Assembly: GCA_023380795.1 (NCBI GenBank)
Contig: JAMCSF010000024.1
Span: 1-49,240, forward strand
DNA length: 49,240 bases
DNA from: Candidatus Martarchaeota archaeon
Lineage (GTDB): Archaea > Micrarchaeota > Micrarchaeia > Micrarchaeales > Micrarchaeaceae
Direction: 5' to 3'
Positions 13,005 through 22,430 of this stretch are shown here, piece by piece. Each line of letters begins with the position of its first letter. Within the stretch, counting starts at the first letter, position 1. The translations under genes and the position numbers were made by a program. The notes under the pieces are model-generated. The model was not told the origin of the DNA. It did no database searches and worked only from the letters and a program-made list of their open reading frames with translations.

Positions 13005-13425
13005 TTCGCGGGTTCTTCGATTCGGAAAGAAGCTTTATCTTTTCCTGTACTGCTTGCGACATTGGAGAGGATTTCCAGTGCTGCCTGTTTATCGATACCT
13101 GAGTTATATGCCCTGCGCAGATTGCCGAGCCGCTTACGAATATCTCGAAATCAAACCTCAGGGTTTTTGGGGAAAGAAGCTTGGGCTTTAATATTACCGA
13201 AAGCTCGTCTCCAAGCTTTGCGGATTTGTAGTATCTGGCTTCTGATTCCACCACTACGAACCATGTCTTTTCGTCAAGGAGGGGGTAGCTTATGCCCAGG
13301 GTGTCGTGCATGAAGCTCTCCGCGGCATCAGTGAAGAACCTGTAGTATCCTGCGTAGTGTACTATTCCCTGTGCGTCAGTGTCGTAAATCCTGACCCTGT
13401 CCGTAAAGACTATTTCCTGCGACAT
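12964..13425 (-). CDS. acyl-CoA thioesterase, 4HBT/YbgC hotdog family
   Basis: VRIYDTDAQGIVHYAGYYRFFTDAAESFM; start moved to MSQEIVF to avoid overlapping the tRNA. Confidence 0.8.
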   Translation of the reverse strand: MSQEIVFTDRVRIYDTDAQGIVHYAGYYRFFTDAAESFMHDTLGISYPLLDEKTWFVVVESEARYYKSAKLGDELSVILKPKLLSPKTLRFDFEIFVSGSAICAGHITQVSINRQHWKSSPMSQAVQEKIKLLSESKNPRIKLKRRAQQGKRR

Positions 13426-13448
13426 GCATCCACCTTTTAGTATGATTT

Positions 13449-13535
13449 GCGCCAGCCGGGATTTGAACCCGGGCATTCAGCTTTTTCCAGTCTTGTATGG
13501 GAAGCTGATATCCTACCAGGCTAGATGACTGGCGC
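13449..13535 (-). tRNA. tRNA-Gly(CCC) with short intron (about 15 nt) after position 37
   Basis: GCGCCAG/CTGGCGC acceptor, GGG-TTCAAAT-CCC T-arm, anticodon stem TCAGC/GCTGA flanking TTCCCA + intron + A. Confidence 0.85.
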
Positions 13536-13569
13536 GCGGGAAATGCCAGGTATTCTTGCTCGGTTATCC

Positions 13570-14349
13570 CTATCTTATGTAAGACGGCTTAGGATTGTTC
13601 TCTCCTCCTATGGGTGGGGGAAGCTGCGCAGTGCCTGAAAGCTGCTTTTCGAGCTCCTTAAGCGCCTTTGCGGTTTCCTTTATCATTGAATCCATGTGCG
13701 TAGTGTCTATCTTCATGCCCAGCTTTTTCGTAAGCATTTCCAGCACCGCCTTGGCCGCCGCAGGGTCCATGTCGAAGAAAGTCGACTCTCCCATAAGGCA
13801 TACGCCTTCAAGGCCCTCCATCTTTGCGAAGGCGAGCATCAGCCCTGCCGCTCCTATTATTACGGTGTGTGCCTTGCCGAAAAGCACGTTTTCCTTCTCA
13901 AACTCCTTTATGGTCTTTTTTGAAGTGGCGTTGCCGAAGACCTTTGGGGAGGACACCACGTTGCCGCTTACGTTGTAGCCCCCTATTGTATAGATAAAGC
14001 TCCCGTTGAGCTTTTCCTTGAAAAACCTTACGAGCTTGTGGCTCACCTCATACTGGCCCTCCGGGCTTATCGCTTGCGCGTCGCCGGTCAGCACCACGAC
14101 ATCCTGCTTTCCCTTGCGCCGTATAAGGTAGAACCTGTTGCTTACCATCCTTATGCCGCCGTTCTTTGTCATGAAGACTTCGTGGGGGAAATGTGGCGAA
14201 TAAACAGTAGCTATGCGCTCTGCCTTGAACTCCTTTATGAGATGCTCGGCCACGAGCTTGCCTACGTTGCCTATTCCCGGCAGGCCGACTATGAGCACAG
14301 GGCTCTTAAGCTTGAGATTCTTCTTGTACCTTATAACTGTTTTTTCCAT
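13570..14349 (-). CDS. PAC2 family protein (proteasome assembly chaperone-like, COG2047)
   Basis: LIVGLPGIGNVGKLVAEHLI, TGDAQAISPEGQYEV, GAAGLMLAFA. Confidence 0.85.
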   Translation of the reverse strand: MEKTVIRYKKNLKLKSPVLIVGLPGIGNVGKLVAEHLIKEFKAERIATVYSPHFPHEVFMTKNGGIRMVSNRFYLIRRKGKQDVVVLTGDAQAISPEGQYEVSHKLVRFFKEKLNGSFIYTIGGYNVSGNVVSSPKVFGNATSKKTIKEFEKENVLFGKAHTVIIGAAGLMLAFAKMEGLEGVCLMGESTFFDMDPAAAKAVLEMLTKKLGMKIDTTHMDSMIKETAKALKELEKQLSGTAQLPPPIGGENNPKPSYIR

Positions 14350-14356
14350 ATAACCA

Positions 14357-15163
14357 TCAATCGCTGTCGAATATGCCTTCCTTGTCTTTCCTTATCTTCT
14401 CCTTTTCTACCTTGAGCTCCGCATTCTTGAGCTTTGCGCTTATGGCGCTTACGGCCGATTTTACCTTTTCCTCCGAATCCTTATAGTCAGCCCCCTCTGC
14501 CACTATGTGATATTTCGGGGAGCTTATGTATGATATTTCCACGTCGGCCTTTTCGGCCTCTTTGAGGGCCTCGTTTATCATCGTGATCCCGTTTTCTGTA
14601 TCCTCGACAACCATTTCAAGCACGTACGCAACCCTGTGCTTCTTCTTGGCGTTCTGTTCGTCAATGAATTCAGTGAGCCTGTCCTTGAGCTTCTTCGGCA
14701 TCTTGGACTCCCTGAAGCGCTTGGAGCCTTCCGAGAGGTCAAAATAGAGCTGCGCGTAGCTTCCGAATTCAGAAATTATGTCATAGCCTATCTTCTCTTT
14801 GTTCTTCTCTTCGCCGGTCTCCTTTATCATTTTGCCTACCAGTATCGAGAAGCGCTTCTCGAGGTTATAGGCACTGAGCTTGTCCTTCGCTTCTTTAGGC
14901 ATTACTTTCTTTATGGAAGCGTCTATCGTGCCCTTTTGATTGTCAATGTATGTTATCTTGCACACGAGCTTCTGGCCGTTGTGAAGGAACTCGTGTATGT
15001 TCTTTATCCATCCAGAGGATACTTCCCTTATAGGTATGAAAACCTCTATCCCGTCATATTCCAGCAGCTTGCAGTATGCGCCGAACTGCATTATCTTGGA
15101 TACCTGAGCTATAACCAGCTCTCCGGGCCTCGGGGAATTCCTCTGTTGCCTTTGTTCTGTCAT
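14357..15163 (-). CDS. eif2a: translation initiation factor aIF2 subunit alpha
   Basis: S1 domain start PGELVIAQVSKIMQFGAYCKLLEYDGIEVFIPIREVSSGWIKNI; followed by L44e. Confidence 0.93.
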   Translation of the reverse strand: MTEQRQQRNSPRPGELVIAQVSKIMQFGAYCKLLEYDGIEVFIPIREVSSGWIKNIHEFLHNGQKLVCKITYIDNQKGTIDASIKKVMPKEAKDKLSAYNLEKRFSILVGKMIKETGEEKNKEKIGYDIISEFGSYAQLYFDLSEGSKRFRESKMPKKLKDRLTEFIDEQNAKKKHRVAYVLEMVVEDTENGITMINEALKEAEKADVEISYISSPKYHIVAEGADYKDSEEKVKSAVSAISAKLKNAELKVEKEKIRKDKEGIFDSD

Positions 15164-15168
15164 TCAAA

Positions 15169-15450
15169 TCATATGGCGAATTCTAGCTTCTTCTTGGTCC
15201 TTGAACCGAGAACGCGCTCTACCTCGTACTTGCACTCCTTGCACTGAAGGAGCACCTTCTGTCTCTTCGCCACTTTGACAACTGTTGCCTGCCCTTTTAC
15301 CTTTCCGGTTATTCCCTTAAGCTTTCTGGCCCTGCGCCTTTTTCCAACATTGAGCCCGCTTTCCTGCTTTTTGGAATATATCACTACCTTGTGCTCAGTG
15401 TGCTTACCGCATTTAGGGCAGTAAACGTTGAGTTCTCTAGCTATCTTCAT
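15169..15450 (-). CDS. rpl44e: 50S ribosomal protein L44e
   Basis: YCPKCGKHTEHKV...LLQCKECKY zinc-ribbon pattern. Confidence 0.93.
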   Translation of the reverse strand: MKIARELNVYCPKCGKHTEHKVVIYSKKQESGLNVGKRRRARKLKGITGKVKGQATVVKVAKRQKVLLQCKECKYEVERVLGSRTKKKLEFAI

Positions 15451-15474
15451 AACATCACTCCTATAAGCTTGCGT

Positions 15475-15984
15475 TTATAATTTCTCGTAAACACATAAAG
15501 AATTATCTATAAGGAACTTGCTGTCGTTCTTGTCCTGTACCTCTATTAGCTGGCCTTTTTCAAGCGGTCCTATTTTAGATCCTGAAGGCAAAAACACTTC
15601 CGGCAGTTTTTCTATTATTACCCTAAGCCTGTTCTGCTGCGTTTTGGTTTCTTTTGGGCCAGCTATCTTAGTGTTAATGTAAAGCTCCATCATTTTGTTA
15701 TATAAGTCAGTTTCTATATCTGTTATTGGGTTCGGCAGCGGTTTCTTGTATGCAACGTACAACGCAACTTTTTGTTTCCTTTTGTCAAATATTTCAGAAA
15801 CAAGCCTTTCTATGTTCGCAATTTGTATTCCAGCCTCTTCGTTTTTGGCTATTTCGTTTTTTGTGCCTTCTATAAATTCCCCTATATCGGAATAGAAATT
15901 CTTAGGCAAGAGCTGAAGAGCGTTGCTAGATCTTTCCTTCTGGAGAACTTCCCACAAAAAATTATAAGTGATAGTTTCTGCCAC
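15475..15984 (-). CDS. GINS complex subunit (archaeal Gins51-like)
   Basis: N-terminal helical A-domain plus short B-domain LPEVFLPSGSKIGPLEKGQLIEV; follows L44e. Confidence 0.65.
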   Translation of the reverse strand: MAETITYNFLWEVLQKERSSNALQLLPKNFYSDIGEFIEGTKNEIAKNEEAGIQIANIERLVSEIFDKRKQKVALYVAYKKPLPNPITDIETDLYNKMMELYINTKIAGPKETKTQQNRLRVIIEKLPEVFLPSGSKIGPLEKGQLIEVQDKNDSKFLIDNSLCVYEKL

Positions 15985-16137
15985 GATGACCCCACACTTC
16001 CAGTATTATATTATCAATATTGGAAAATATTTACGGTTTTTAGTTTTGGAATAACGTAACTATATGTTGTTTTGGTTAGTTTATATATATAAATAAAATT
16101 GCGCGATTAGCGGAAGTGTGGGGTGGGGGTTGTGGAT

Positions 16138-16211
16138 AGCGAGGGGTGGATTTGAACCACCGGTCTCCGGGTTATGAGCCCGGCGGGCACTCCAGACTAC
16201 CCTACCTCGCT
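16138..16211 (-). tRNA. initiator tRNA-Met(CAU)
   Basis: AGCGAGG/CCTCGCT acceptor with A1-U72, CCGGG-CTCATAA-CCCGG anticodon arm with GGG/CCC pairs, GGTGG-TTCAAAT-CCACC T-arm. Confidence 0.93.
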
Positions 16212-16257
16212 GCTGTGATTGGTTTCGGAATGAAAGTTAAAATAGGTTAGTGTTGGG

Positions 16258-17157
16258 TTACTGGTCCGAAGCAGTAAGCTTTTCGTGTTCTTGTGCTGCT
16301 CCGGAAAGTAGTTCGGAAGCCTTTCCCTTATCTATCCTAGAAAGCTGCTTGCTGCATATATTACACTTGAAGCTGGATTCATAAGCGGCGTCGAATGTAA
16401 ATACAAACTTGTTGTCGTCGTAGCATGACTTGCATATGAAATAATCGTTGCAGTCGTCCTTCAGCGTGGCTTTTTCCGAAGCGGTATTCTTCACATAGTC
16501 AAAAAACTGCGGGACTTTGTTGGTGTTTATGTACCATGCGAACGAAAGCCATCCTTCGTTGTTTTTTGAAACGTTGTAATTCGTTATCCCGTAGCCCTGC
16601 ATTATGTTAAGTATGCGCCTCACTGCGTTTATTTTCAGGTCAAGCGCAGCGGCTATCTCTTCGTCGGTTCTCGGCGTGGTCAACAGGTCGATCACCTCAG
16701 AAGCGTGCCTGCTGACGTTCTTGTTGAGATAGTCTGATATTCTCGTGTCTTCGACAAGCGCCTCTATGTATTTCATCGCGTTTGCAGTGTACGTTGCTTC
16801 GTCAAGCTCTTTTTGCTTTTTGGCCTTTTCGATGGATTGTGCCTTCCTGTCGCTTATCTCCTTTACCTCTGTAGGTGCGCTCTTTGTAGCGCGTTGGATC
16901 TGCCTTGGCTTTTGCTTTTCTGGCTGTTTTGATTTTGCCTTTTGGTTTTTTGCGATGGGCTTTACAGCCATGCGCTTTTTAGTGCTTTCCGTGGTTTTCT
17001 TTACTGTTTTAGCTGCACTTTTCATTATCTTGTGCTTTGCTGCAAATCTAGAATTGGTCGGATTCTTCTTTGCCTTTAAAACTACCTTATGCTTCTGTGC
17101 AGGCATTGCACCTGCCTTACCTTTACTATGGGTCGTTTTTTTGTTATTTTTTTGCAT
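16258..17157 (-). CDS. tfe: transcription factor E (TFE alpha) with Lys/Ala-rich N-terminal extension
   Basis: Winged-helix EVIDLLTTPRTDEEIAAALDLKINAVRRILNIM and zinc ribbon CKSC...CNIC; start moved to MQKNNKK. Confidence 0.85.
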   Translation of the reverse strand: MQKNNKKTTHSKGKAGAMPAQKHKVVLKAKKNPTNSRFAAKHKIMKSAAKTVKKTTESTKKRMAVKPIAKNQKAKSKQPEKQKPRQIQRATKSAPTEVKEISDRKAQSIEKAKKQKELDEATYTANAMKYIEALVEDTRISDYLNKNVSRHASEVIDLLTTPRTDEEIAAALDLKINAVRRILNIMQGYGITNYNVSKNNEGWLSFAWYINTNKVPQFFDYVKNTASEKATLKDDCNDYFICKSCYDDNKFVFTFDAAYESSFKCNICSKQLSRIDKGKASELLSGAAQEHEKLTASDQ

Positions 17158-17493
17158 AATCAGCACCGTAACGGGTTTAGCGTTCAAGCGTTTAGTTATT
17201 ATGGCTTTTATATTATTTAAATCTATCCCAAAAATACCACAAAACCGTATAAAACAGCGTTGTTGTTTTGCCTTTGTTTGCTGGTTTATTGGCGGTTCTC
17301 CGAAACTTAGACAGTGTAGCAGGCTTTGATAAGTATTTATAAAAACTAATTGATGCCTTGCAAAAGCACAATAAAGCAGCGATAAAAACAATCGGCCTCC
17401 AACACCTGCATAGTATTTAATAATTTTCCATAGTAAATAATCAGGCGAACATTCATCTACGACGCGCGCTTACGTGCCGTAATCGTGATTTTC

Positions 17494-18000
17494 ATGGGAG
17501 CAAGTAAATACATAAAGGAGACAATCAAAAAAGAGTACAAGGAGCGAAGCCCCGAATACAAAAATAGGCTGGCCGAATGGTCTAAACAGGACAATATTAC
17601 AAAAGTGGAAAGGCCCTCAAACCTGTCAAGGGCGAGGGAGCTAGGCTACAAGGCCAAGCAGGGCATAGTGGTAGTGCGTACCGCAGTAAGGAAGGGAAAC
17701 AGGAAGAGGCAAACAGTGGGAGGCGGCAGAAAGCCTTCAAAGAGCGCGAGGTTCATATCTAGGCACAAGAACATGCAGATGATAGCAGAGGAGCGTGCCT
17801 CAAAGAAATTCTCCAATTACGAAGTGCTAAATTCATATTTTGTTGGCGAAACAGGAACAACAAGGTTCTATGAGGTCATACTCATATCAAAGCAGGACAA
17901 CGGCATAAAGAGGGATGCAGTATATGCTCCTGTGGCTGCGCAGAGCGGCAGGGCCAACAGGGCGCTCACATCTTCAGGAAAGAAGTCGAGAGGCTTATGA
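17494..18000 (+). CDS. rpl15e: 50S ribosomal protein L15e
   Basis: SRARELGYKAKQGIVVVR, GGGRKPSK, VLNSYFVGETG. Confidence 0.93.
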   Translation: MGASKYIKETIKKEYKERSPEYKNRLAEWSKQDNITKVERPSNLSRARELGYKAKQGIVVVRTAVRKGNRKRQTVGGGRKPSKSARFISRHKNMQMIAEERASKKFSNYEVLNSYFVGETGTTRFYEVILISKQDNGIKRDAVYAPVAAQSGRANRALTSSGKKSRGL

Positions 18001-18260
18001 TGGAATATAAGATAGCCATCAGCATACCAAAACTTCACGACATAAAATATGCGCAGAAATTGCGGCAGCAGTACAGTACATCAAGAAGCAATCTGTCCTT
18101 GAGCGAATCTGCGAAAAGGATAAATGTAAAGATAGAGGCGGACGACATAGTCGCCCTAACCGCAGCGTGCAACTCGGTGCTCAAGGAAATAAGGCTTGTC
18201 GACGACATAGCTTCAATAGGCGTGAATTCCGCAAAAAAACAGAAAAGTAAAAATATATAA
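17997..18260 (+). CDS. KEOPS subunit Pcc1-like protein
   Basis: Short protein with IKIEADDIVALTAACNSVLKEIRLVDDI-type pattern; overlaps the L15e stop. Confidence 0.6.
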   Translation: MMEYKIAISIPKLHDIKYAQKLRQQYSTSRSNLSLSESAKRINVKIEADDIVALTAACNSVLKEIRLVDDIASIGVNSAKKQKSKNI

Positions 18261-18346
18261 ATATACACAATAAATATGAAAGCGCTTTAATCTTTGCGAC
18301 AATTCCTACGTCAAGTACTGAATTTTAACGTTTACAAAGTGTTTAA

Positions 18347-19303
18347 ATGGCAGGCTCATTGCAGTATTGGCCCAGAAGGCGCGCGGGCAGGCGTCTACCG
18401 CGCATCAGGAGCGCAGGCTCTGTAAAAGAGGTATCGCTTTCGAATTTGCTTACGTACAAGGTCGGGATGACAACGCTGTCGATTATTGACGACAGCAATT
18501 CTCCGGCAAAGGGGCAGGAGGTCTCGAAGGCGTGCACGATCCTAGAACTGCCGGCTATGGAAGTCTATGGCATAAGGCTATATTCGATTGACGAGGCTAC
18601 TCGCTACAAGAAAGCCCACGTAGACATACTCAGCAAGGCCGCAGCCCAAAAGCTAGGCATCAAGAGCGTCAAAAACGACGAATCCAAAATCCCTTCAGGA
18701 GAGAAACTCGACGGTATAACCGATGTAGCGCTGCTAGTAGCAGCTGACCCAAAGACTACCGGGACCAACACAAACCACCACGAAAGGTTCGAAGCCAATG
18801 TGACTGGCAAGGACGTAAAGGAGAAGCTCGCCTTCGCAACGTCAAAGCTCGGCAAAGAGCTCAGGGCAAACGAAATATTCAAGAACGGCGAATTCGTAGA
18901 CGTTGTCAGCACATCGAAGGGCAAGGGATGGCAGGGTCCAATAAAGCGTTTTGGCGTGTCCAGGATGTTCCACAAAGCAACCGGAAAGATCAGGCACGTG
19001 GGAACTCTCGGCGCATTCACTCCTGGAAAGGTCATGTACACTGTGCCTATGGCAGGACAGATGGGATTCAATTACAGGACGGAGCACAACAAGCGCATAG
19101 TCAGGCTTGGGACAAAAGAAGAAGCGACCACCATAAACCCGAAATCCGGATTCAAAAACTACGGCCTTGTAAGGAACGACTACGTCATAATAGAAGGCTC
19201 GGTTCCGGGACCCGCTAAGCGCATAGTAAGAATAAAGAAATCGGTCGAGAACAGGAACAGCAGGGGCATAAACGAAGCCAAAGTGAATTTCATAAAGGGA
19301 TGA
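18347..19303 (+). CDS. rpl3: 50S ribosomal protein L3
   Basis: WPRRRAGRRLPRIRS, SKGKGWQGPIKRFGV, PMAGQMGFNYRTEHNKRI. Confidence 0.96.
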   Translation: MAGSLQYWPRRRAGRRLPRIRSAGSVKEVSLSNLLTYKVGMTTLSIIDDSNSPAKGQEVSKACTILELPAMEVYGIRLYSIDEATRYKKAHVDILSKAAAQKLGIKSVKNDESKIPSGEKLDGITDVALLVAADPKTTGTNTNHHERFEANVTGKDVKEKLAFATSKLGKELRANEIFKNGEFVDVVSTSKGKGWQGPIKRFGVSRMFHKATGKIRHVGTLGAFTPGKVMYTVPMAGQMGFNYRTEHNKRIVRLGTKEEATTINPKSGFKNYGLVRNDYVIIEGSVPGPAKRIVRIKKSVENRNSRGINEAKVNFIKG

Positions 19304-19307
19304 TATT

Positions 19308-20141
19308 TTGCAGGAAATAGAAGTGTTCAACATAGAAGGCAAGCCCGTATCGAAAATACCGGCGCCAAAGGCGTTCGAGGCCGAGCCAAAGAAATGGCTT
19401 GTCGACAGGGCAGTTGCAGCGGAAACGTCGCTGAAGCTGCAGCCGCAGGGGCATTATGTCCTTGCCGGAATGCAGACTACTGCAGCTTATTTCGGGGCAA
19501 TGGGCTCATACAGGGCAGGCAGGCACGTCGGAAGGGCTATAAGGCCAAGGGAAAAGCTCGGAGGCGGAGCACTGGGAAGAGTCAGGCGCATACCCTCTTC
19601 AGTATCTGGAAAGAGGGCACACCCGCACATGGTCGAGAAAACCTTGGTAGAAAGGCTCAACAACAGGGAATACGTCAACGCCCTCAAGAGCGCAATAGCC
19701 ATGGCAGTTAAATCCGGTGCAGGAAAGCCAACTGTTTTCGACGGCATAGCCAAGATATCCAAAACCAAAGACTTCATAAAGTTCCTCGAGGCAAACAAGC
19801 TTTATTCGATAATAGAATCAGCGCGCGTAAAGACAATAAGGAGCATAAGAAAGACCAGGAGCAAGCAGCAGCACAGGATGCTTGTCGTAACCTCGGACGA
19901 GGAAGGCACTTTCAGGGCTTCGCGCAACGTCAAGGGCGTTACCACATGCACGCTTTCGGAGCTTCAGGTCAGCAAGCTGGCCCCAGGCGGCAATCCGGTT
20001 AACACAGTGCTGTGGAGCGCTTCGGCCATCAAGAGCCTAGACGCCGCTGTGGAAAAGGCAGTATTAATAAAGAAAGGTGCAACTAATGTCAGTGCTTTAT
20101 CTGGGCCTTCGTACAGAAAAGGCCGTAGGCCTCATAACTAA
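19308..20141 (+). CDS. rpl4: 50S ribosomal protein L4
   Basis: Apparent TTG start; GRVRRIPSSVSGKRAHPH; gene order L3-L4-L23-L2. Confidence 0.95.
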   Translation: MQEIEVFNIEGKPVSKIPAPKAFEAEPKKWLVDRAVAAETSLKLQPQGHYVLAGMQTTAAYFGAMGSYRAGRHVGRAIRPREKLGGGALGRVRRIPSSVSGKRAHPHMVEKTLVERLNNREYVNALKSAIAMAVKSGAGKPTVFDGIAKISKTKDFIKFLEANKLYSIIESARVKTIRSIRKTRSKQQHRMLVVTSDEEGTFRASRNVKGVTTCTLSELQVSKLAPGGNPVNTVLWSASAIKSLDAAVEKAVLIKKGATNVSALSGPSYRKGRRPHN

Positions 20142-20337
20142 GGGTAACACCATAATTTATGTGGTGGATTCCAGGGCAACGAAGGCCCAGATAAAGCAGG
20201 AATTTCAGGGCGTTTTTAACGCAAAGGTGAGCGCAGTGCGCACGGTCAACATGCCCAACAATGTGAAGAGGGCATACATAAAGCTTTCCAAGGAAAGCAG
20301 CGCAGGCGACATCGCAATGAAGCTTAAGCTGGTGTGA
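20086..20337 (+). CDS. rpl23: 50S ribosomal protein L23
   Basis: TEKAVGLITKGNTIIYVVDSRATKAQIKQ...RTVNMPNNVKRAYIKL. Confidence 0.95.
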   Translation: MSVLYLGLRTEKAVGLITKGNTIIYVVDSRATKAQIKQEFQGVFNAKVSAVRTVNMPNNVKRAYIKLSKESSAGDIAMKLKLV

Positions 20338-20340
20338 CAT

Positions 20341-21054
20341 ATGGGAAAGAAACTTAGACAGCAGAGAAGGGGCAAAGGCTCCAACGTATACACCAAGCTG
20401 CCAAATACGTTCGACATAAGCGTAGCCTATGAAAAGGCTCCGGATGTCAGCATGAGCGCTGAGGTAATAGACATATTCAACCATACGGGGCACAGCGCGC
20501 CACTGATGTGCGTTGTGTATGAGGACTTCAACAGGGGGTTCTACGTAGCACCCGAAGGCATAAAGATAGGAGACAAGATTTACATGGGTCCGGATGCCAA
20601 GCCAGTCCTTGGAAGCATAGTCAGGCTCGGTGACGTCCCAGAGGGAGTCCCGGTATACAACCTAGAAGTGCTCAAGGGCGACGGAGGAAAACTAGTAAGG
20701 GCCGCTGGCTCGTTCGCAGTAATAATAGCAAAGTCAGAGCACAGCGTGACGCTGCAGCTGCCTTCAAAACAGACGGTAACTCTAGACAGCGACTGCAGGG
20801 CCCAGCTGGGCATGATAGCAGGCGCAGGAGTAAAGGACCAGCCGATAGTCAAGGCAGGCAAGAGCCATTACATGTATCACACTTTAAACAGGACGTGGCC
20901 AAGGAACCGCGGGGTCAAGATGAACCCGGTGGACCACCCGTTCGGAGGAAAGCAGCATCACAAGGGAAAGAGCAGCATGACATCAAGGAACGCACCTCCA
21001 GGAAGGAAGGTCGGCCACATAGCAGCGCGCCGCGTAGGCAGGAAAAAGAGGTAA
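20341..21054 (+). CDS. rpl2: 50S ribosomal protein L2
   Basis: MGKKLRQQRRGKGS, VKMNPVDHPFGGKQHH. Confidence 0.97.
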   Translation: MGKKLRQQRRGKGSNVYTKLPNTFDISVAYEKAPDVSMSAEVIDIFNHTGHSAPLMCVVYEDFNRGFYVAPEGIKIGDKIYMGPDAKPVLGSIVRLGDVPEGVPVYNLEVLKGDGGKLVRAAGSFAVIIAKSEHSVTLQLPSKQTVTLDSDCRAQLGMIAGAGVKDQPIVKAGKSHYMYHTLNRTWPRNRGVKMNPVDHPFGGKQHHKGKSSMTSRNAPPGRKVGHIAARRVGRKKR

Positions 21055-21128
21055 ACCCCTAAAAGCAAAACAAAAGATGTGGTTTAAAAGCTTTGCTTAC
21101 AAATAAAAATACACTAAATGGTGTTGAC

Positions 21129-21359
21129 ATGGCAGAAAAAATTTCGAGAGAAGCAATAAAGAGAGAGGAGGGATACCTGTATTATCTCGGAAAGGACGGC
21201 TACGTATGGCAGAACCCGACTAGGTCGAACAAGTCCGGAAAGAAGGCTAAGGTAGGCAACGAAAAAGTAGAGAGGGAAAAGGGCTTCCTTTACTTCGTGG
21301 ACAGCAACGGCTACGTGTCAAGGGTAAAACAGGCGCGCGGAAGGAAGGCTGCAAAGTAA
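21129..21359 (+). CDS. small basic hypothetical protein with internal duplication, inside the S10-like operon
   Basis: Two related segments REEGYLYYLGKDGYVWQ and REKGFLYFVDSNGYVSRV. Confidence 0.75.
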   Translation: MAEKISREAIKREEGYLYYLGKDGYVWQNPTRSNKSGKKAKVGNEKVEREKGFLYFVDSNGYVSRVKQARGRKAAK

Positions 21360-21388
21360 TAACTAAGAAATAGATGAAGGTTTTTTAA

Positions 21389-21781
21389 ATGGTCGAAAGG
21401 ATAGCATTCAAGGGCATGCTCCCGGCGGAAGCCGCAGGCATAGATGCCGCGCAGTACTCGAAGCTCATAAAGTCAAGGCAGAGGCGCTGGCTCAAGAGGA
21501 ACTCGCTTCAGCTGAGGGAGCTCAACGAAAAGATAGAGCATGCCAAAGCTTCTGGCTCCACGGGTCCGATAAAGACAAGGACGAGGGAAGCCCTTATAAT
21601 GCCATCCTGGGTCGGCCTTTCTTTTGATATTTATAACGGCAAGGAATACCAGCACGTTGAGATCCAGCCTGCAATGCTGGGGCACAGGCTAGGCGAATTC
21701 GTCTACTCGACAAGGCGCGTGCAGCACTCGGCACCCGGAATAAAGGCAACGCGCGGAAGCAAGTTCCTGTCGCAGAAATAA
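21389..21781 (+). CDS. rps19: 30S ribosomal protein S19
   Basis: RTREALIMPSWVGLSFDIYNGKEYQHVEI...HRLGEFVYSTRRVQHSAPGIKATRGS. Confidence 0.96.
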   Translation: MVERIAFKGMLPAEAAGIDAAQYSKLIKSRQRRWLKRNSLQLRELNEKIEHAKASGSTGPIKTRTREALIMPSWVGLSFDIYNGKEYQHVEIQPAMLGHRLGEFVYSTRRVQHSAPGIKATRGSKFLSQK

Positions 21782-21808
21782 GTGATTTTTTTGAACTATT
21801 CTTTCAAC

Positions 21809-22426
21809 ATGGAAAAGGGAAAGGTAATCTTCGCCGGCGCAAAGGACATAAACGCCAGCTTCAAGGACCTAGGCGCAATATGCGACTATGTAAGATACAA
21901 GAATGCTGTCCAGGCAGCCGAAGCCCTTGAAAAGGTGGTGAAGGCAGCGGCACCTGTGCCTTACAGGAATCACAACAAGGGCATGGGCTCCAGGCACGAG
22001 CTCGGAGGGCGCAAGGGCAGGTACCCTACAAAATGCGCTGCGGTAGTCAAGAAGGTCCTGGAAATGGCAATAAGCAACGCCAAGAGCAAGGGCATAGACG
22101 CAGAGAACCTTTTCGTAGTGCATGCGTCAGCCAACAAGACGCAGATATACAGGAGGACTCCGTCAAAGGGAATGCTCTACCACAGCGACAGCTACGGCTT
22201 CGCGGCAATGAGGCATTCTGACGTCGAATTCGCCAAGGTAGAAATAGGGATAGCGTCGCCGGAAGACGTAAAGCTTGGCGAAAAAGCAACAAAAATGCTA
22301 AACCTCAACAGCGCTTTGTCGAAGAAAGCCGCAAAGAAGCAGGCACCAAAGGCTGCTCCAAAAACTGCGCCAAAGCCAGCCGCAAAGGAAAAGCAGAAGG
22401 TACAGGCAGCAACACAAAAGGAATGA
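21809..22426 (+). CDS. rpl22: 50S ribosomal protein L22 with Ala/Lys/Pro-rich C-terminal tail
   Basis: GRYPTKCAAVVKKVLEMAISNAKSKGID; tail KKAAKKQAPKAAPKTAPKPAAK. Confidence 0.93.
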   Translation: MEKGKVIFAGAKDINASFKDLGAICDYVRYKNAVQAAEALEKVVKAAAPVPYRNHNKGMGSRHELGGRKGRYPTKCAAVVKKVLEMAISNAKSKGIDAENLFVVHASANKTQIYRRTPSKGMLYHSDSYGFAAMRHSDVEFAKVEIGIASPEDVKLGEKATKMLNLNSALSKKAAKKQAPKAAPKTAPKPAAKEKQKVQAATQKE

Positions 22427-22430
22427 TCTG

